NCBI GenBank assembly: GCA_903851035.1 | Contig: CAINND010000078.1 | Coordinates: 1 to 64,000, forward strand | Source of the DNA: an uncultured Acidobacteriota bacterium | Lineage (GTDB): Bacteria > Acidobacteriota > Terriglobia > Terriglobales > Acidobacteriaceae | Length of the DNA stretch: 64,000 nucleotides | Direction of reading: 5' to 3' | Shown here: positions 11,837 through 20,413 of the stretch, piece after piece | Layout: every line of letters starts with the position of its first letter | How positions within the stretch are numbered: the first letter of the stretch is position 1 | Position numbers and translations under genes: made by a program | Notes under the pieces: model-generated | What the model was told of the DNA's origin: nothing | The model's input: only the letters and a program-made list of their open reading frames with translations | Databases searched by the model: none

Positions 11837-12298
11837 TTATTCCGGCTGCTTCCTTCTCACGTGCAGCGTCCGCTCCACCACGCTGACGACCTCGCCCGAT
11901 TGGTCCTTGATCTCCACGGTAAACACCGGCTCGTGCTTGGGGCTGGCATCGGCCTGGCGGCGCACGTCTGCAATCTGCTGCTCACTCAGGCGGAACTCCG
12001 CGCGCACCGTACCCTTCGCCGGACGCCGGAAGCGGATCGCCGCTGCCTTGTCCCACACAATGTACTCCGAGCCCAGGTTCTCCAGCAGCATCAGCATGTA
12101 GAAGGGATCCGTCATGGCGAACAGCGAGCCGCCAAAGTGCACGCCCACATAGTTTGTGTTCCACCAGCGCTGCACAAGCTCCACGTCCACCTCGCGAAAG
12201 TCCGGACTCATGCGGCGCACGCGGATACCTGCCCCGGCCAACGGAGGCCACCAGTTCATCCATCCGAGCAGCTTGCGTTTGGTCTTCATGCCGATCAT
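11837..12298 (-). CDS. DUF4442-type hotdog-fold protein (thioesterase-like)
   Basis: 153 residues from ATG 12298. That ATG overlaps the TGA stop of the upstream birA gene (ATGA), which indicates translational coupling. The sequence reads as a single hotdog domain of the DUF4442 group: WWPPLAGAGIRVRRMSPDF, then NYVGVHFGGSLFAMTDPFYMLML, and a basic C-terminal end. Such proteins are related to PaaI-type acyl-CoA thioesterases, but the catalytic Asp/Glu of true thioesterases is not obvious, so substrate and activity are unknown. A longer frame exists upstream from TTG 12451, but it lies inside birA and is rejected. Confidence 0.75.
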   Translation of the reverse strand: MIGMKTKRKLLGWMNWWPPLAGAGIRVRRMSPDFREVDVELVQRWWNTNYVGVHFGGSLFAMTDPFYMLMLLENLGSEYIVWDKAAAIRFRRPAKGTVRAEFRLSEQQIADVRRQADASPKHEPVFTVEIKDQSGEVVSVVERTLHVRRKQPE

Positions 12299-13131
12299 CC
12301 GTTTCGCTTCTCCCTTTTGCGAACGCCTCCGCTGAGCACGGTTCGCATTCCCGTCGCGGTCTCCACCTTCAAAAATCCACGCTCGTCCAGCCCGCGCGTG
12401 ATGCCGGCGTAACCACCGTCTTCTTCCACCCACACATGGGCCGCCCGGCAATAGCTGGAGTGCTGCTCAAAGCGCCGCAGGATGCTCTCCCGCGCCGCCA
12501 GCGGATCGGCCTCCAGCGCCCGGTACTCGATATCCAACGCTCGCAGAATGGCACCGGCCAGCTCGGCACGATTAAATTCTCTGCCGCTTTCAATGCGCAG
12601 CGATGTGGCAATCTCGGCCAGGTCCGGCGGAAAGGCCTCCTGGTGCACGTTGAGTCCCATGCCCACCACAACGTAGCGCACCCGCGTGGCCTCGCTGTTC
12701 ATCTCCGTCAGGATGCCGCAGAACTTGCGCGCGCCGAAGAGCACGTCGTTGGGCCAGCGCAGGTCAGCCTCGAGGTTCGTAACTTCGGCGACAGCGGCGG
12801 CCACACTCAAGCCCGCGGCCAGGCTCAGGATGATGACCTCCGCCGGCGAAAGCCTGGGTCGCAGCATGGCCGACAGATACAACCCCGTTCCGGCCGGCGA
12901 GAACCACTGATGCCCGGCACGTCCCTTGCCCGCCGTCTGTTCGTCGGCCAGCCAGACACTGCCCGACGCGGCGCCCTCCTGCCCGGCCTGCATCGCTGCC
13001 AGCGAGGTGGAGTCGATGCTGGCAAAGTGCCGCACTCCGCCCGCAAAAACCGTTCCCGCCACCAACGCGGCCAGCCGCTCCGGGGTGGGCGAGTCTTGAA
13101 AGTCGGAGCCGAATGGATTCCTTACAACCAT
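12295..13131 (-). CDS. birA: biotin--[acetyl-CoA-carboxylase] ligase, monofunctional
   Basis: 278 residues. It activates biotin with ATP and transfers it to the lysine of biotin carboxyl carrier protein. Class signatures are present: GKGRAGHQWFSP at about 68-79 (the biotinyl-AMP loop), RWPNDV at 125-130, and the downstream K-x-x-GIL lysine at about 136. A C-terminal SH3-like capping domain follows (around GFLKVETATG). The N-terminal helix-turn-helix of E. coli BirA is absent, so it should not act as the bio-operon repressor. It heads a two-gene unit with the DUF4442 gene. Confidence 0.93.
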   Translation of the reverse strand: MVVRNPFGSDFQDSPTPERLAALVAGTVFAGGVRHFASIDSTSLAAMQAGQEGAASGSVWLADEQTAGKGRAGHQWFSPAGTGLYLSAMLRPRLSPAEVIILSLAAGLSVAAAVAEVTNLEADLRWPNDVLFGARKFCGILTEMNSEATRVRYVVVGMGLNVHQEAFPPDLAEIATSLRIESGREFNRAELAGAILRALDIEYRALEADPLAARESILRRFEQHSSYCRAAHVWVEEDGGYAGITRGLDERGFLKVETATGMRTVLSGGVRKREKRNG

Positions 13132-13268
13132 GCGATTGAGTATAGCGGGAGCCTCGGGGTACGGTGCCAGCGCGTAGATGCATTCCTATGTCAGCCGCTT
13201 CGAACGCAGACGGCAACTCCCGGCCACATGGACCGGGAGTCAGTTCTAGCTCTGCTCTGCGAATAGGC

Positions 13269-13838
13269 TTAGTTGCCCACGGCTTCAATGCTTAGTTCAA
13301 TCTTTACATCCTTGCTGACGCCCATGCCGGTCGGATCAAAGTTCACGTGGTAATCGTAGCGAACGATGCTCAGTGCGGCATCCACGCCCAGGAGCATCTG
13401 ACCTTTCTTGTTTTTACCCGTAGCCAGGTTGAAGGGAATTTCCACCTGCTTGGTCACGTCCTTCATGGTCAGGTTGCCCACGGCCACATACTTGTCTCCG
13501 CCCAGGGCTTTGACCGACGTGCTCTGGAAGCGGATCTCAGGGAACTTGGCGCTATCGAAAAAGTCTTCGCCGTTCAGATGCTTGTCGCGCATGGCGTTGT
13601 CGGTGTTGATGCTGGCCACCTTGATGACGGCCGTGACCGAGCTGTTCGCGGAGTTATTGGCGTCAAACAGAATGGTGCCGCTGACGTCGGCAAAGCGTCC
13701 GTGCACGGTGGAGATGCCCATGTGCTTGACGGTGAAGTTGGCGGAAGAGTGCGCTCCGTCAATTTTGTAGGTGTCAACGGCGAGCGCCGGCACGGTGATG
13801 GCCAGCAGGGCGGCGAACAGAACGATTAACTTCTTCAT
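13269..13838 (-). CDS. yceI: YceI-family periplasmic lipid-binding-like protein
   Basis: 189 residues with a clean signal peptide (MKKLIVLFAALLAITVPALA). The mature part has the YceI pattern: YKIDGAHSSANFTVKHMGISTVHGRF, later DFFDSAKFPEIRFQS, NLTMKDVTKQVEIPF, and DYHVNFD. Family members form a lipocalin-like barrel that binds polyisoprenoids. The cellular role is poorly defined and often linked to stress. An AGGAG ribosome site precedes the ATG. The leader contains a near-perfect palindrome and an inverted repeat that covers this site (see the separate entry). A hairpin ACTCCCGG/CCGGGAGT at 13216-13240 downstream lacks a T-run. Confidence 0.93.
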   Translation of the reverse strand: MKKLIVLFAALLAITVPALAVDTYKIDGAHSSANFTVKHMGISTVHGRFADVSGTILFDANNSANSSVTAVIKVASINTDNAMRDKHLNGEDFFDSAKFPEIRFQSTSVKALGGDKYVAVGNLTMKDVTKQVEIPFNLATGKNKKGQMLLGVDAALSIVRYDYHVNFDPTGMGVSKDVKIELSIEAVGN

Positions 13839-13850
13839 GGTGTTTAGTCT

Positions 13851-13897
13851 CCTATGGGAACTTGATTAGTTGTTGAAACAACTATGCACCTCATAGG
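13851..13897 (-). promoter_or_regulatory. nested inverted repeats in the yceI leader (operator or RNA switch)
   Basis: TAGTTGTT (13867-13874) and AACAACTA (13877-13884) form a perfect 8-2-8 palindrome of the type bound by dimeric regulators such as MarR-family proteins. Around it, CCTATG (13851-13856) and CATAGG (13892-13897) form a second, almost concentric inverted repeat. In the yceI mRNA the gene-proximal arm is CATAGG of the ribosome site CATAGGAG. Confidence 0.55.
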
Positions 13898-14006
13898 ATT
13901 CCCCGTCTGCTCCGTTGGATGCATAAAAATATCAGCGAATCCATGCGACACTCCGCGGCGCCGTCCAATGGCGCGCGCCGCCATGTAACCATCTTGTTTT
14001 CAATGG

Positions 14007-15146
14007 CTATCGCTCGGCTGTGGCAAACACCGTCTGCATCTCAAAGCCGGTGATGCGCCCCAGCCGCCAGCCGATGCCGCTTTCAGCGGTCTCGCGCAGC
14101 AGCAAAAGGTAGTGGCCCAGGCCTTCGGCATCCACCAGGTCCACCGGGTGAATTTCAGGATAAAGATCCAGCTCGCGCGGATCGCTGACGGCCGCAAATA
14201 TCCGCGTGAACTCAACGCCCTCCGCACGGACAATCACCGTGACCACCCAGCCGCGCTGTTGCTGCGTCGTCCCCTGCGCAGGAGCGAATCGCGCCGAGTA
14301 CACAACCGTGGTGTACTCGTTGCGCTCCAGTTGATACGCATGGAAATCTTCTTCGGCAGGCGGCCCGAGCTTCTCCTCTTGAATACCGCGCGCGGCGGCA
14401 ACCTGCTTCAACTCCGCCAGTGCCAGTTGGCGCGCCTGAAGGCGCATCGTCTCCTCTTGCACGGCCGAGCAGTGGAATAGAAGTTCAGTCGGCGCCCGCT
14501 TGTTACCCGAATCGCTGACGGCCACCTGGCGTGTTACCACCTCGCCTGCGTGGAATGTATCGCCATTGCTGCGGCCGTTTTCCTCCGCTGGATTGGCACG
14601 GCGCAGCCTTGGGCGCTCGGCTTCCTTTGTGATATCTGCGGAGTTACCGCCCACCGGCAGGGATCGCGATTCCTTCATCTCCGCCTGGTCATCGTCGCCA
14701 TCGCTGCCCGGGCGGCGATGCAGCACCGGCCGTGACGGGTCCTCGCTTGCCTGTCCGATACGCTTGCGCGGCACGGAATCGGCGGCCGCCTCATACCTTC
14801 CGCGGGCCGCCCACTGCCCGTCTTGCTGCATGGCTGACTGCACGGTGAACAGCCCCACGGGCTTGCCCGCTTGCTGTACTTCGTACAGCGTCTGCGGAGC
14901 GAGGGCCACGGGCACAGGCGTTGCCCGGTAGAGAGCCGCGTCGTAGAAGTGCCGCTCGTAGAAGAGAGCAATGGGGATGAGCCGCTGCACGCCGTGGGCA
15001 TCGGTTTCCAAAACTGCCACCGCGCGCGGCGTCGCATGCTCGCCCTGCGGCAACGGCAATTGTGACCACGCGGAAAAAGATGTTCCCGCCGCCAGCACCA
15101 GCAGCGTGACGGCCCACCCGGCTTTGCGGTATAGATACTTGGTCAT
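14007..15146 (-). CDS. exported protein of unknown function
   Basis: 379 residues from ATG 15146, chosen because a signal peptide follows at once (MTKYLYRKAGWAVTLLVLAAG, ending SFSAWS). An upstream extension to 15233 would bury it inside the divergent bcp gene. The first part (QRLIPIALFYERHFYDAALYRATPVPVALAPQT) and a second beta-rich part after a low-complexity polar linker (about residues 165-200) show no family motif I know. The start codon overlaps that of the divergent bcp gene by two bases. It has probably been kept as a lineage-specific envelope protein. Confidence 0.7.
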   Translation of the reverse strand: MTKYLYRKAGWAVTLLVLAAGTSFSAWSQLPLPQGEHATPRAVAVLETDAHGVQRLIPIALFYERHFYDAALYRATPVPVALAPQTLYEVQQAGKPVGLFTVQSAMQQDGQWAARGRYEAAADSVPRKRIGQASEDPSRPVLHRRPGSDGDDDQAEMKESRSLPVGGNSADITKEAERPRLRRANPAEENGRSNGDTFHAGEVVTRQVAVSDSGNKRAPTELLFHCSAVQEETMRLQARQLALAELKQVAAARGIQEEKLGPPAEEDFHAYQLERNEYTTVVYSARFAPAQGTTQQQRGWVVTVIVRAEGVEFTRIFAAVSDPRELDLYPEIHPVDLVDAEGLGHYLLLLRETAESGIGWRLGRITGFEMQTVFATAER

Positions 15147-15606
15147 GGACACCAACGAGAAAGCCCTCGACTTCACCCTGCCCGACGAGAACGGCGACGA
15201 GATTACTCTCTCCGCCCTCAAGGGTAAACCCATTGTGCTGTTCTTTTATCCCCGGGCCAACACGCCGGGCTGCACGGTGGAGGCCTGTGGCTTCCGCGAC
15301 AGCTACGCCAAGCTGACCCGCGCCGGGCTGACCGTGCTCGGCATCTCTCCCGACACCAGCAAGGCGCAGAAGAAGTTCCAGGAAAAGTTTGAGCTGCCCT
15401 ACCCCCTGCTGGCCGACGCGGATAAGACGGTGGCCAAGCTCTACGACGTGCTGAAAGAGAAGAACATGTACGGCAAAAAGGTGATGGGCATTGAACGCAC
15501 CACCTTCTTCATTGGCCCCGACGGCAAAATCAAGAACGTATGGCGCAAGGTGAAGCCGGAAGGCCACGCCGACGAGGTTCTGGCCTGGTTCAAGGCGCAG
15601 AAGTAA
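15145..15606 (+). CDS. bcp: thiol peroxidase, Bcp/PrxQ-type peroxiredoxin
   Basis: 153 residues. It reduces hydrogen and organic peroxides with electrons from thioredoxin. The N-terminus (ALDFTLPDENGDEITLSALKGKPIVLFFYPRANTPGCTVEACGFRD) carries the peroxidatic Cys in TPGCT and a second Cys five residues on, the pattern of 2-Cys PrxQ enzymes. The start at 15145 matches the family N-terminus, but no clear ribosome site precedes it. The mRNA may be leaderless or its promoter may lie within the divergent gene. It is the first gene of a run with the HXXEE protein, glycosylase, folP and photolyase genes, which suggests an oxidative and DNA-damage theme. Confidence 0.92.
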   Translation: MDTNEKALDFTLPDENGDEITLSALKGKPIVLFFYPRANTPGCTVEACGFRDSYAKLTRAGLTVLGISPDTSKAQKKFQEKFELPYPLLADADKTVAKLYDVLKEKNMYGKKVMGIERTTFFIGPDGKIKNVWRKVKPEGHADEVLAWFKAQK

Positions 15607-15640
15607 GCACCGCACGATCGGGGAAAGGTTGGCCACGGCG

Positions 15641-16204
15641 ATGCTCAACCGGCTCTATGCAAACTGGGTGTATGGCGGAGTGCTGGCCGGTGGGCTTTTG
15701 CTGGCCCTTGCGCCGCTCCTCACCCGGGGATGGCCGCCCGTTCTCGTCTGCGCCTTTCTCTGCCTGCCCGCCTACATGCTCCATCAGTATGAGGAGCATG
15801 AGGACGACCGCTTCCGCCGCTACGTCAACAAACTGCTTGGCCCGGGGCGTCGCGGACTCACGCTGCGCGACGTCTTCATCATCAACATCTTCGGCGTCTG
15901 GGTGGCCTTCGCCGTAGTCCTTTGGCTGGCCGTGCGCGTGCACCCCGGCTTCGGACTCATCGCCATCTACGGGTTGCTGGTGAACGCCGTGGTTCACATC
16001 GTCGCTGCCATCGTTAAGCGCGGCTATAACCCCGGCGTGGCGACCTCGGTTTTGCTCTTTCTGCCCCTGGGCGGATACGGCTGGTGGGTCTTTCATCAGG
16101 GTACCGTGGATGTTTTCTACGATGCTTTAGCCCTCGGCCTGACCATTGCGTTGCATGTAGTAATCGTCGCCTGGGGCACACGTCCGGCTGCGGCAAGTCA
16201 ATGA
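15641..16204 (+). CDS. HXXEE-domain integral membrane protein
   Basis: 187 residues from ATG 15641; a TTG at 15629 is an in-frame alternative sitting directly on the purine tract GGGGAAAGG. Five or so hydrophobic segments are visible. The family motif appears as HQYEEHEDD near residue 48, with a second conserved-looking NAVVHIVAAIVKRGYNPG later. Function of the HXXEE family is unknown; the His and acidic residues in the membrane suggest a metal or hydrolytic site. The stop overlaps the start of the next gene (ATGA at 16201), so it is translationally coupled to the glycosylase. Confidence 0.8.
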   Translation: MLNRLYANWVYGGVLAGGLLLALAPLLTRGWPPVLVCAFLCLPAYMLHQYEEHEDDRFRRYVNKLLGPGRRGLTLRDVFIINIFGVWVAFAVVLWLAVRVHPGFGLIAIYGLLVNAVVHIVAAIVKRGYNPGVATSVLLFLPLGGYGWWVFHQGTVDVFYDALALGLTIALHVVIVAWGTRPAAASQ

Positions 16205-16854
16205 CGGCTTCGGATTTCTCTCCACTGCCGCGCGAGTTCTTTCTGCGCGACGCGCGCACCGTGGCCCGCCAGTTGATTGGCAAGCTACTGGTGCGCCGCG
16301 CTGGGCGGCATCTGCTCATCGGCCGCATCGTGGAAGCCGAGGCCTACCTGGGGCTGCGCGATCCCGGCTCGCACGCCTATCGTGGGCCAACCGAGCGCAA
16401 CCGCGTGCTCTTCGGGCCGCCGGGCCACGCCTACGTTTACTTCATTTACGGAAATCACTACTGCACCAACATCAGTTGCCACGCGGAAGGCGACCCCGGC
16501 TGTGTGCTGCTGCGCGCCCTGGAGCCCGTCTCCGGCCTTGCGCCGATGGCCGCCAATCGCGGCGTACACCTGGGCGAGCCTCCGACGATCCCGCAGCTAA
16601 AATCGCTTACCAGCGGCCCGGGACGGCTCAGCCAGGCCCTGGGCATTACGCGCGCGGCGCACAACGGATGCGACCTGTGCGATACCACAAGCCCGCTCTA
16701 CATTGCCGAGGATGGCCAGCGGCCACCGCGAGTTGTTTCCACCACGCGCATCAACGTCACGGCCGCGCCCGACGATCCCTGGCGGTATATTGCCGCAGGC
16801 AACGCATTCATTAGCGGCACAAAGCAGCCGGTAAAGCGGAATCACAACGCATGA
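16201..16854 (+). CDS. mpg: DNA-3-methyladenine glycosylase (AAG/MPG type)
   Basis: 217 residues from ATG 16201. It removes alkylated purines such as 3-methyladenine in base excision repair. Family features: LPREFFLRDARTVARQLIGKLLVRR at the start, the active-site region IVEAEAYLG (catalytic Glu and intercalating-loop context), then HAYRGPTERNRVLFGPPGHAYVYFIYG, and SGPGRLSQALGI. Both ends overlap neighbours by ATGA, with the HXXEE gene upstream and folP downstream. The length is typical. Confidence 0.93.
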   Translation: MTASDFSPLPREFFLRDARTVARQLIGKLLVRRAGRHLLIGRIVEAEAYLGLRDPGSHAYRGPTERNRVLFGPPGHAYVYFIYGNHYCTNISCHAEGDPGCVLLRALEPVSGLAPMAANRGVHLGEPPTIPQLKSLTSGPGRLSQALGITRAAHNGCDLCDTTSPLYIAEDGQRPPRVVSTTRINVTAAPDDPWRYIAAGNAFISGTKQPVKRNHNA

Positions 16855-17867
16855 GTTCCACTCCTGCTACACTCCCGGTGATGCGACCGCAATTTCAATG
16901 GGACCTGGGCCGCCGCAAGCTGGCCTTGGGAGAACGCACGCTGGTGATGGGCGTGCTCAACGTCACGCCGGACTCCTTCAGTGACGGCGGCATGCACCTG
17001 ACGCCCTCGCTGGCCGTAAAACACGGCCTTCGCCTGCTGGAGGAAGGCGCCGACATTCTCGACATTGGCGGCGAATCCACCCGCCCCGGCGTGGCCACCG
17101 CCGTGGGCGAACTGGGCCTGGCCGGAGCTGTCACGGCCGAGGAAGAAGCGGCGCGCGTCCTGCCCGTCATCCTCGAACTCAAGCGCCTGCGCCCGGACTG
17201 CATTCTCAGTGTGGACACCTACAAGGCAGAGGTTGCGCGCGCGGCGGTCGAGGCCGGGGCCGAAATCGTCAACGATGTGAGCGGATTTACCTGGGACGCC
17301 GGCATGGCTCGCATGCTGGCCGAGCTGGGCTGCGGAGCGGTGCTGATGCACACCCGCGGACTGCCGCACCAGTGGCGCCTGCAGCCACCGGCACGCGATA
17401 TTGTCGCCCTCGTCCGTGACGAGCTGCGCCAGCGCCTGGGCCACGCCCTGGAGCGCGGCGTGGGCAGTCAACGCATCGTGCTGGACCCCGGCTTTGGCTT
17501 TGGCAAAAACTTTGACGAAAACTATCCGCTGCTGACGCACTTTGCCGAACTGCACCAGCTTGGGCGTCCGCTGTTGGCGGCGGTCAGCCGTAAAAGCTTC
17601 CTGGCTCGCACGGTCAACCAGCGGCTGGCGGCGCTCGGCGTCACGGCCACTCCCACCGCCGACACCGCTACGAGTGGCGCTGCTACTGAGGCGGGCAATC
17701 CGTTGCAGCCTACACTGCAAGACCACGCGACGCTGGATCATGCGACCCTGGCCGCCACCGTGGCCGCTGTGCTGGCCGGAGCCCATATCGTGCGCGTGCA
17801 CAACGTTCGCCCCGCCGTGGAGGCCCTAGCCGTGGCCGACGCCATTCTGCGGGAGAGCCCTGAGTGA
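16851..17867 (+). CDS. folP: dihydropteroate synthase
   Basis: 338 residues. It condenses p-aminobenzoate with hydroxymethyl-dihydropterin pyrophosphate in folate synthesis. Signatures: VMGVLNVTPDSFSDGG (about 32-47), DILDIGGESTRPG, SVDTYKAEVARAA, EIVNDVSG, and the C-terminal AHIVRVHNV. An in-frame ATG at 16881 gives a product starting just before the conserved part and may be the real start. The stretch about 265-295 (TPTADTATSGAATEAGN) is an Ala/Thr-rich insertion before the last helix. It overlaps mpg (ATGA) and the photolyase gene (GTGA). Confidence 0.94.
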   Translation: MSSTPATLPVMRPQFQWDLGRRKLALGERTLVMGVLNVTPDSFSDGGMHLTPSLAVKHGLRLLEEGADILDIGGESTRPGVATAVGELGLAGAVTAEEEAARVLPVILELKRLRPDCILSVDTYKAEVARAAVEAGAEIVNDVSGFTWDAGMARMLAELGCGAVLMHTRGLPHQWRLQPPARDIVALVRDELRQRLGHALERGVGSQRIVLDPGFGFGKNFDENYPLLTHFAELHQLGRPLLAAVSRKSFLARTVNQRLAALGVTATPTADTATSGAATEAGNPLQPTLQDHATLDHATLAATVAAVLAGAHIVRVHNVRPAVEALAVADAILRESPE

Positions 17868-19258
17868 GTTCGCTCTCCTCCATTCTTGCCGCCTACAAAG
17901 ATCGTGTGACCGCGCGCAACTCCTCTCGCAGCCCAGGCGACCCCACGGCTGGCGCGCGGGCCATTGTTTACTGGATGCAGCGCGCACAGCGTGCACTGGA
18001 TAACCCGGCACTCGATCTGGCCATCGAGATGGGCAACCACCTCGGCCTGCCCGTCGTCGCCTACTTCGGAATCGTGCCATTCCCCGGCGCCAATCTGCGC
18101 CATTACGACTTTATGCTGCGCGGGCTGGCCGACGCCGCCCGCCAACTGGAGGCGCGCAACGTTGCCTTCGTCCTGCGCCAGCATCCGCACAACAACCTTG
18201 CCGCCTTTTGCGATGAGGTCGGAGCGGCGCTGCTGGTGGGCGACGAGAACCCTTTGCGCGAGCCCGAACGCTGGCGCCAGGCGTTGGCCAAAAAGCTGCG
18301 CATCCCTTTTTTCACTGTGGATGCCGACGTCATCGTGCCCCGCCGCCTGCTGGCGAAGGCGCAGTACGCGGCGCGCATCATCCGTCCGCGCCTCAAGGCT
18401 CATTTTGATGACTACCTTGTGCCCTGCTCAAACCCGCGCGCGAAGATCGCCTGGGATACGCCGCCGCCGTCGCTAACAGCAGACCCGGCCCTGCTCGATG
18501 ACTGGAAATCTCTCGACCGCAGCGTGCGGCCGGTAAACAGCTTTACGCCTGGCACCACGGCGGCCTTGGCGCAACTCAAGGACTTCGTCGCCCACCGCCT
18601 GGCCCATTACCCGGAGCGGCAGGGCGACCCCGCGCAGGATGGCTCGAGCCGCCTGTCGCCCTACCTTCACTTTGGGCAGCTCTCGCCCATCACTGTGGCG
18701 CTGGCCGTGCGGAAATCGAAGGCTCCGGAAGAATGTAAGGAAAAATATCTCGACGAACTCATCACCTGGCGCGAGCTGGCGGCGAACTTCGTCACCTACT
18801 GCCCGGTTTACGACTCCATTGAGTGCGCCGAGCCTTGGGCGCACCGCACCCTGGGCGCGCACTCGGCCGATCCGCGCCCTATCCTGTACACGCGCCAGGA
18901 GTTGGAAGAGGCTCGCACCCACGACGAGCTGTGGAACGCCGCGCAGCTCCAAATGCTGCACGCTGGCTGGATGCACAACTACATGCGCATGTACTGGGCG
19001 AAGAAGATTCTGGAGTGGTCGCCCTCTCCACAGGCGGCCTACCGCGCGGCCATGGAGATGAATGACCGCTACCAGCTCGACGGCCGCGACCCCTCGGGCT
19101 ATGCCGGAGTGGCCTGGGCGGTGGCCGGCAAATTCGACCGTCCATGGTTCGAGCGGCCCATCTTCGGGACCATTCGCTATATGAGCGGCCCGGCGGCAGC
19201 CAAAAAGTTCAATGCGGAGAGCTACATACGGGAGATGAAGGCGCTGGCGGGAGAGTAA
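17864..19258 (+). CDS. phrB: class II CPD photolyase
   Basis: 464 residues from a GTG that overlaps the folP stop (GTGA). It repairs cyclobutane pyrimidine dimers with FAD and light. Class II features: VYWMQRAQRALDNPAL near the start, SRLSPYLHFGQLSP for FAD binding, and the C-terminal LQMLHAGWMHNYMRMYWAKKILEW and YQLDGRDPSGYAGVAWAVAG, which are diagnostic. The FAD-binding region is complete and the length is standard. It is the last gene of the overlapping run and ends next to an AT-rich element. Confidence 0.94.
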   Translation: MSSLSSILAAYKDRVTARNSSRSPGDPTAGARAIVYWMQRAQRALDNPALDLAIEMGNHLGLPVVAYFGIVPFPGANLRHYDFMLRGLADAARQLEARNVAFVLRQHPHNNLAAFCDEVGAALLVGDENPLREPERWRQALAKKLRIPFFTVDADVIVPRRLLAKAQYAARIIRPRLKAHFDDYLVPCSNPRAKIAWDTPPPSLTADPALLDDWKSLDRSVRPVNSFTPGTTAALAQLKDFVAHRLAHYPERQGDPAQDGSSRLSPYLHFGQLSPITVALAVRKSKAPEECKEKYLDELITWRELAANFVTYCPVYDSIECAEPWAHRTLGAHSADPRPILYTRQELEEARTHDELWNAAQLQMLHAGWMHNYMRMYWAKKILEWSPSPQAAYRAAMEMNDRYQLDGRDPSGYAGVAWAVAGKFDRPWFERPIFGTIRYMSGPAAAKKFNAESYIREMKALAGE

Positions 19259-19269
19259 GACTTAAAATT

Positions 19270-19385
19270 GATTAGTTATCAATCAATCGATACTGTAATA
19301 ATAATAAATAACTTAATCGCCATTATATATTAAGCAATAATATATAACTTTGTAGTTATCGTTCACCGCATACAAATAACTAATC
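19270..19385. repeat. AT-rich element bounded by 10-bp inverted repeats
   Basis: GATTAGTTAT at 19270-19279 and its exact reverse complement ATAACTAATC at 19376-19385 enclose a stretch that is almost all A and T. This contrasts sharply with the GC-rich surroundings. An internal palindrome TTATATATT (19323-19331) and AATATATAA (19339-19347) lies near the middle. TAGTTATC also recurs at 19353-19360. There is no gene inside. It sits between the convergent photolyase and dtd genes and may be a small non-autonomous mobile element, a remnant of one, or a weak terminator region. Confidence 0.6.
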
Positions 19386-19393
19386 TATACACA

Positions 19394-19843
19394 TCAGAAC
19401 AGCTTTTGCGAATCCAGCAGGATGGTCACAGGGCCGTCGTTGACCAGTTCGACCTGCATCTCGGCCTGGAACTGGCCGGTCTCGCAGCGCAGGCCCTGGG
19501 CGCGGATGGCCTCGACAAAGTGCTCGTAGAGCGTGCGGGCGGTCTCCGGGCGGGCGGCGGCGTCAAAGCTTGGGCGTTTGCCACGGCGCACGTCACCGTA
19601 GAGGGTGAACTGACTGACGGCCAGCACCGATCCCCCGGCATCGGCTACCGCGAGGTTCATCTTGCCCTCGGGGTCGTCAAATATGCGCAGGCCGGCGATC
19701 TTCTGGGCCAGGTATTCGGCGTCTGGCTCGGCATCCTGGGTGGCAACGCCCAGCAGCACCAGCAATCCGCGCTCAATCTGGCCCAGGGTGCGGCCTTCCA
19801 CGGTGACCCGGGCGCGGCGAACTCTTTGCACTACGGCACGCAT
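19394..19843 (-). CDS. dtd: D-aminoacyl-tRNA deacylase
   Basis: 149 residues from ATG 19843 ([15 protein letters not shown]), the standard family start; the frame is open further upstream but shows no family sequence. It hydrolyses D-amino acids, and also glycine mischarged on tRNA-Ala, from tRNA. Diagnostic motifs are [17 protein letters not shown] (SQFTL) and [11 protein letters not shown] (the cross-subunit NxPVT-like loop, here with Asp between Asn and Gly). It reads towards the AT-rich element and is monocistronic. Confidence 0.94.
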   Translation of the reverse strand: MRAVVQRVRRARVTVEGRTLGQIERGLLVLLGVATQDAEPDAEYLAQKIAGLRIFDDPEGKMNLAVADAGGSVLAVSQFTLYGDVRRGKRPSFDAAARPETARTLYEHFVEAIRAQGLRCETGQFQAEMQVELVNDGPVTILLDSQKLF

Positions 19844-19947
19844 GGCTCTAGTAGAATCCTCTCCGGCACCAGTGGCTAGTGGCATGGCGGTTACTCCGGC
19901 GGAGTGGGGGCCACGACGACAATCCTGATAAAGGTGCCAATTGCGCA

Positions 19948-19977
19948 TTGACCTTGGTAAAAACGACCAGTTAGGAT
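19948..19977 (+). promoter_or_regulatory. candidate sigma-70 promoter for acpP-acpP-fabF
   Basis: TTGACC at 19948-19953 and TAGGAT at 19972-19977 with an 18-base spacer, about 90 bases upstream of the first acyl carrier protein gene. Matches are good but not perfect. Confidence 0.45.
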
Positions 19978-20067
19978 GCATAGTGGAATCGTCGGGCGCA
20001 TAGACGTGAGTGGAATGGCGCGAACAGGTACCCGTACGGCTTAAATTGATTGCAGGAGGCGCCAAAA

Positions 20068-20307
20068 ATGGCCGCTGTTGAAGAGAAACTGAAGCAGATT
20101 ATTGTGGAGCAGTTGGGCGTGGATGAAGCCGAAGTGACGCCCTCCGCGTCGTTCGTGGATGACCTGGGCGCCGACTCGCTGGATATCGTCGAACTGGTGA
20201 TGGCCTTTGAAGAGGCCTTCGAGATCGAAATTCCCGACGAAGACGCCGAGAAGATCAAGACGGTGAAGGACGCGGCCGATTACATCGCCGCTCACGCCAA
20301 GAAGTAG
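20068..20307 (+). CDS. acpP: acyl carrier protein, copy 1
   Basis: 79 residues from ATG 20068, preceded by AGGAGG. It carries growing fatty acyl chains on a 4'-phosphopantetheine attached to Ser37 in the motif [12 protein letters not shown]. It is highly acidic and of typical length. It is followed 106 bases later by a second, nearly identical acyl carrier gene and then fabF. It differs from copy 2 mainly at both ends and at residues around 30 and 58. Confidence 0.95.
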   Translation: MAAVEEKLKQIIVEQLGVDEAEVTPSASFVDDLGADSLDIVELVMAFEEAFEIEIPDEDAEKIKTVKDAADYIAAHAKK

Positions 20308-20314
20308 GCCGCGA

Positions 20315-20381
20315 GGGGCGCTTGTCGCCCCCGGCTTCCCAACGGTACGCGAGACAGCCGCCGGGCCAACCGTGCCCGGCG
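20315..20381 (+). promoter_or_regulatory. two GC-rich hairpins between the acyl carrier protein genes
   Basis: GGGGCG/CGCCCC (20315-20331, loop CTTGT) and CGCCGGGC/GCCCGGCG (20359-20381, 7-base loop). Neither is followed by a T-run, so mRNA processing or stabilisation is more likely than termination. Confidence 0.45.
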
Positions 20382-20413
20382 CACTCCGTTGCCCCAGCCG
20401 AAAGGAGAGCCGC

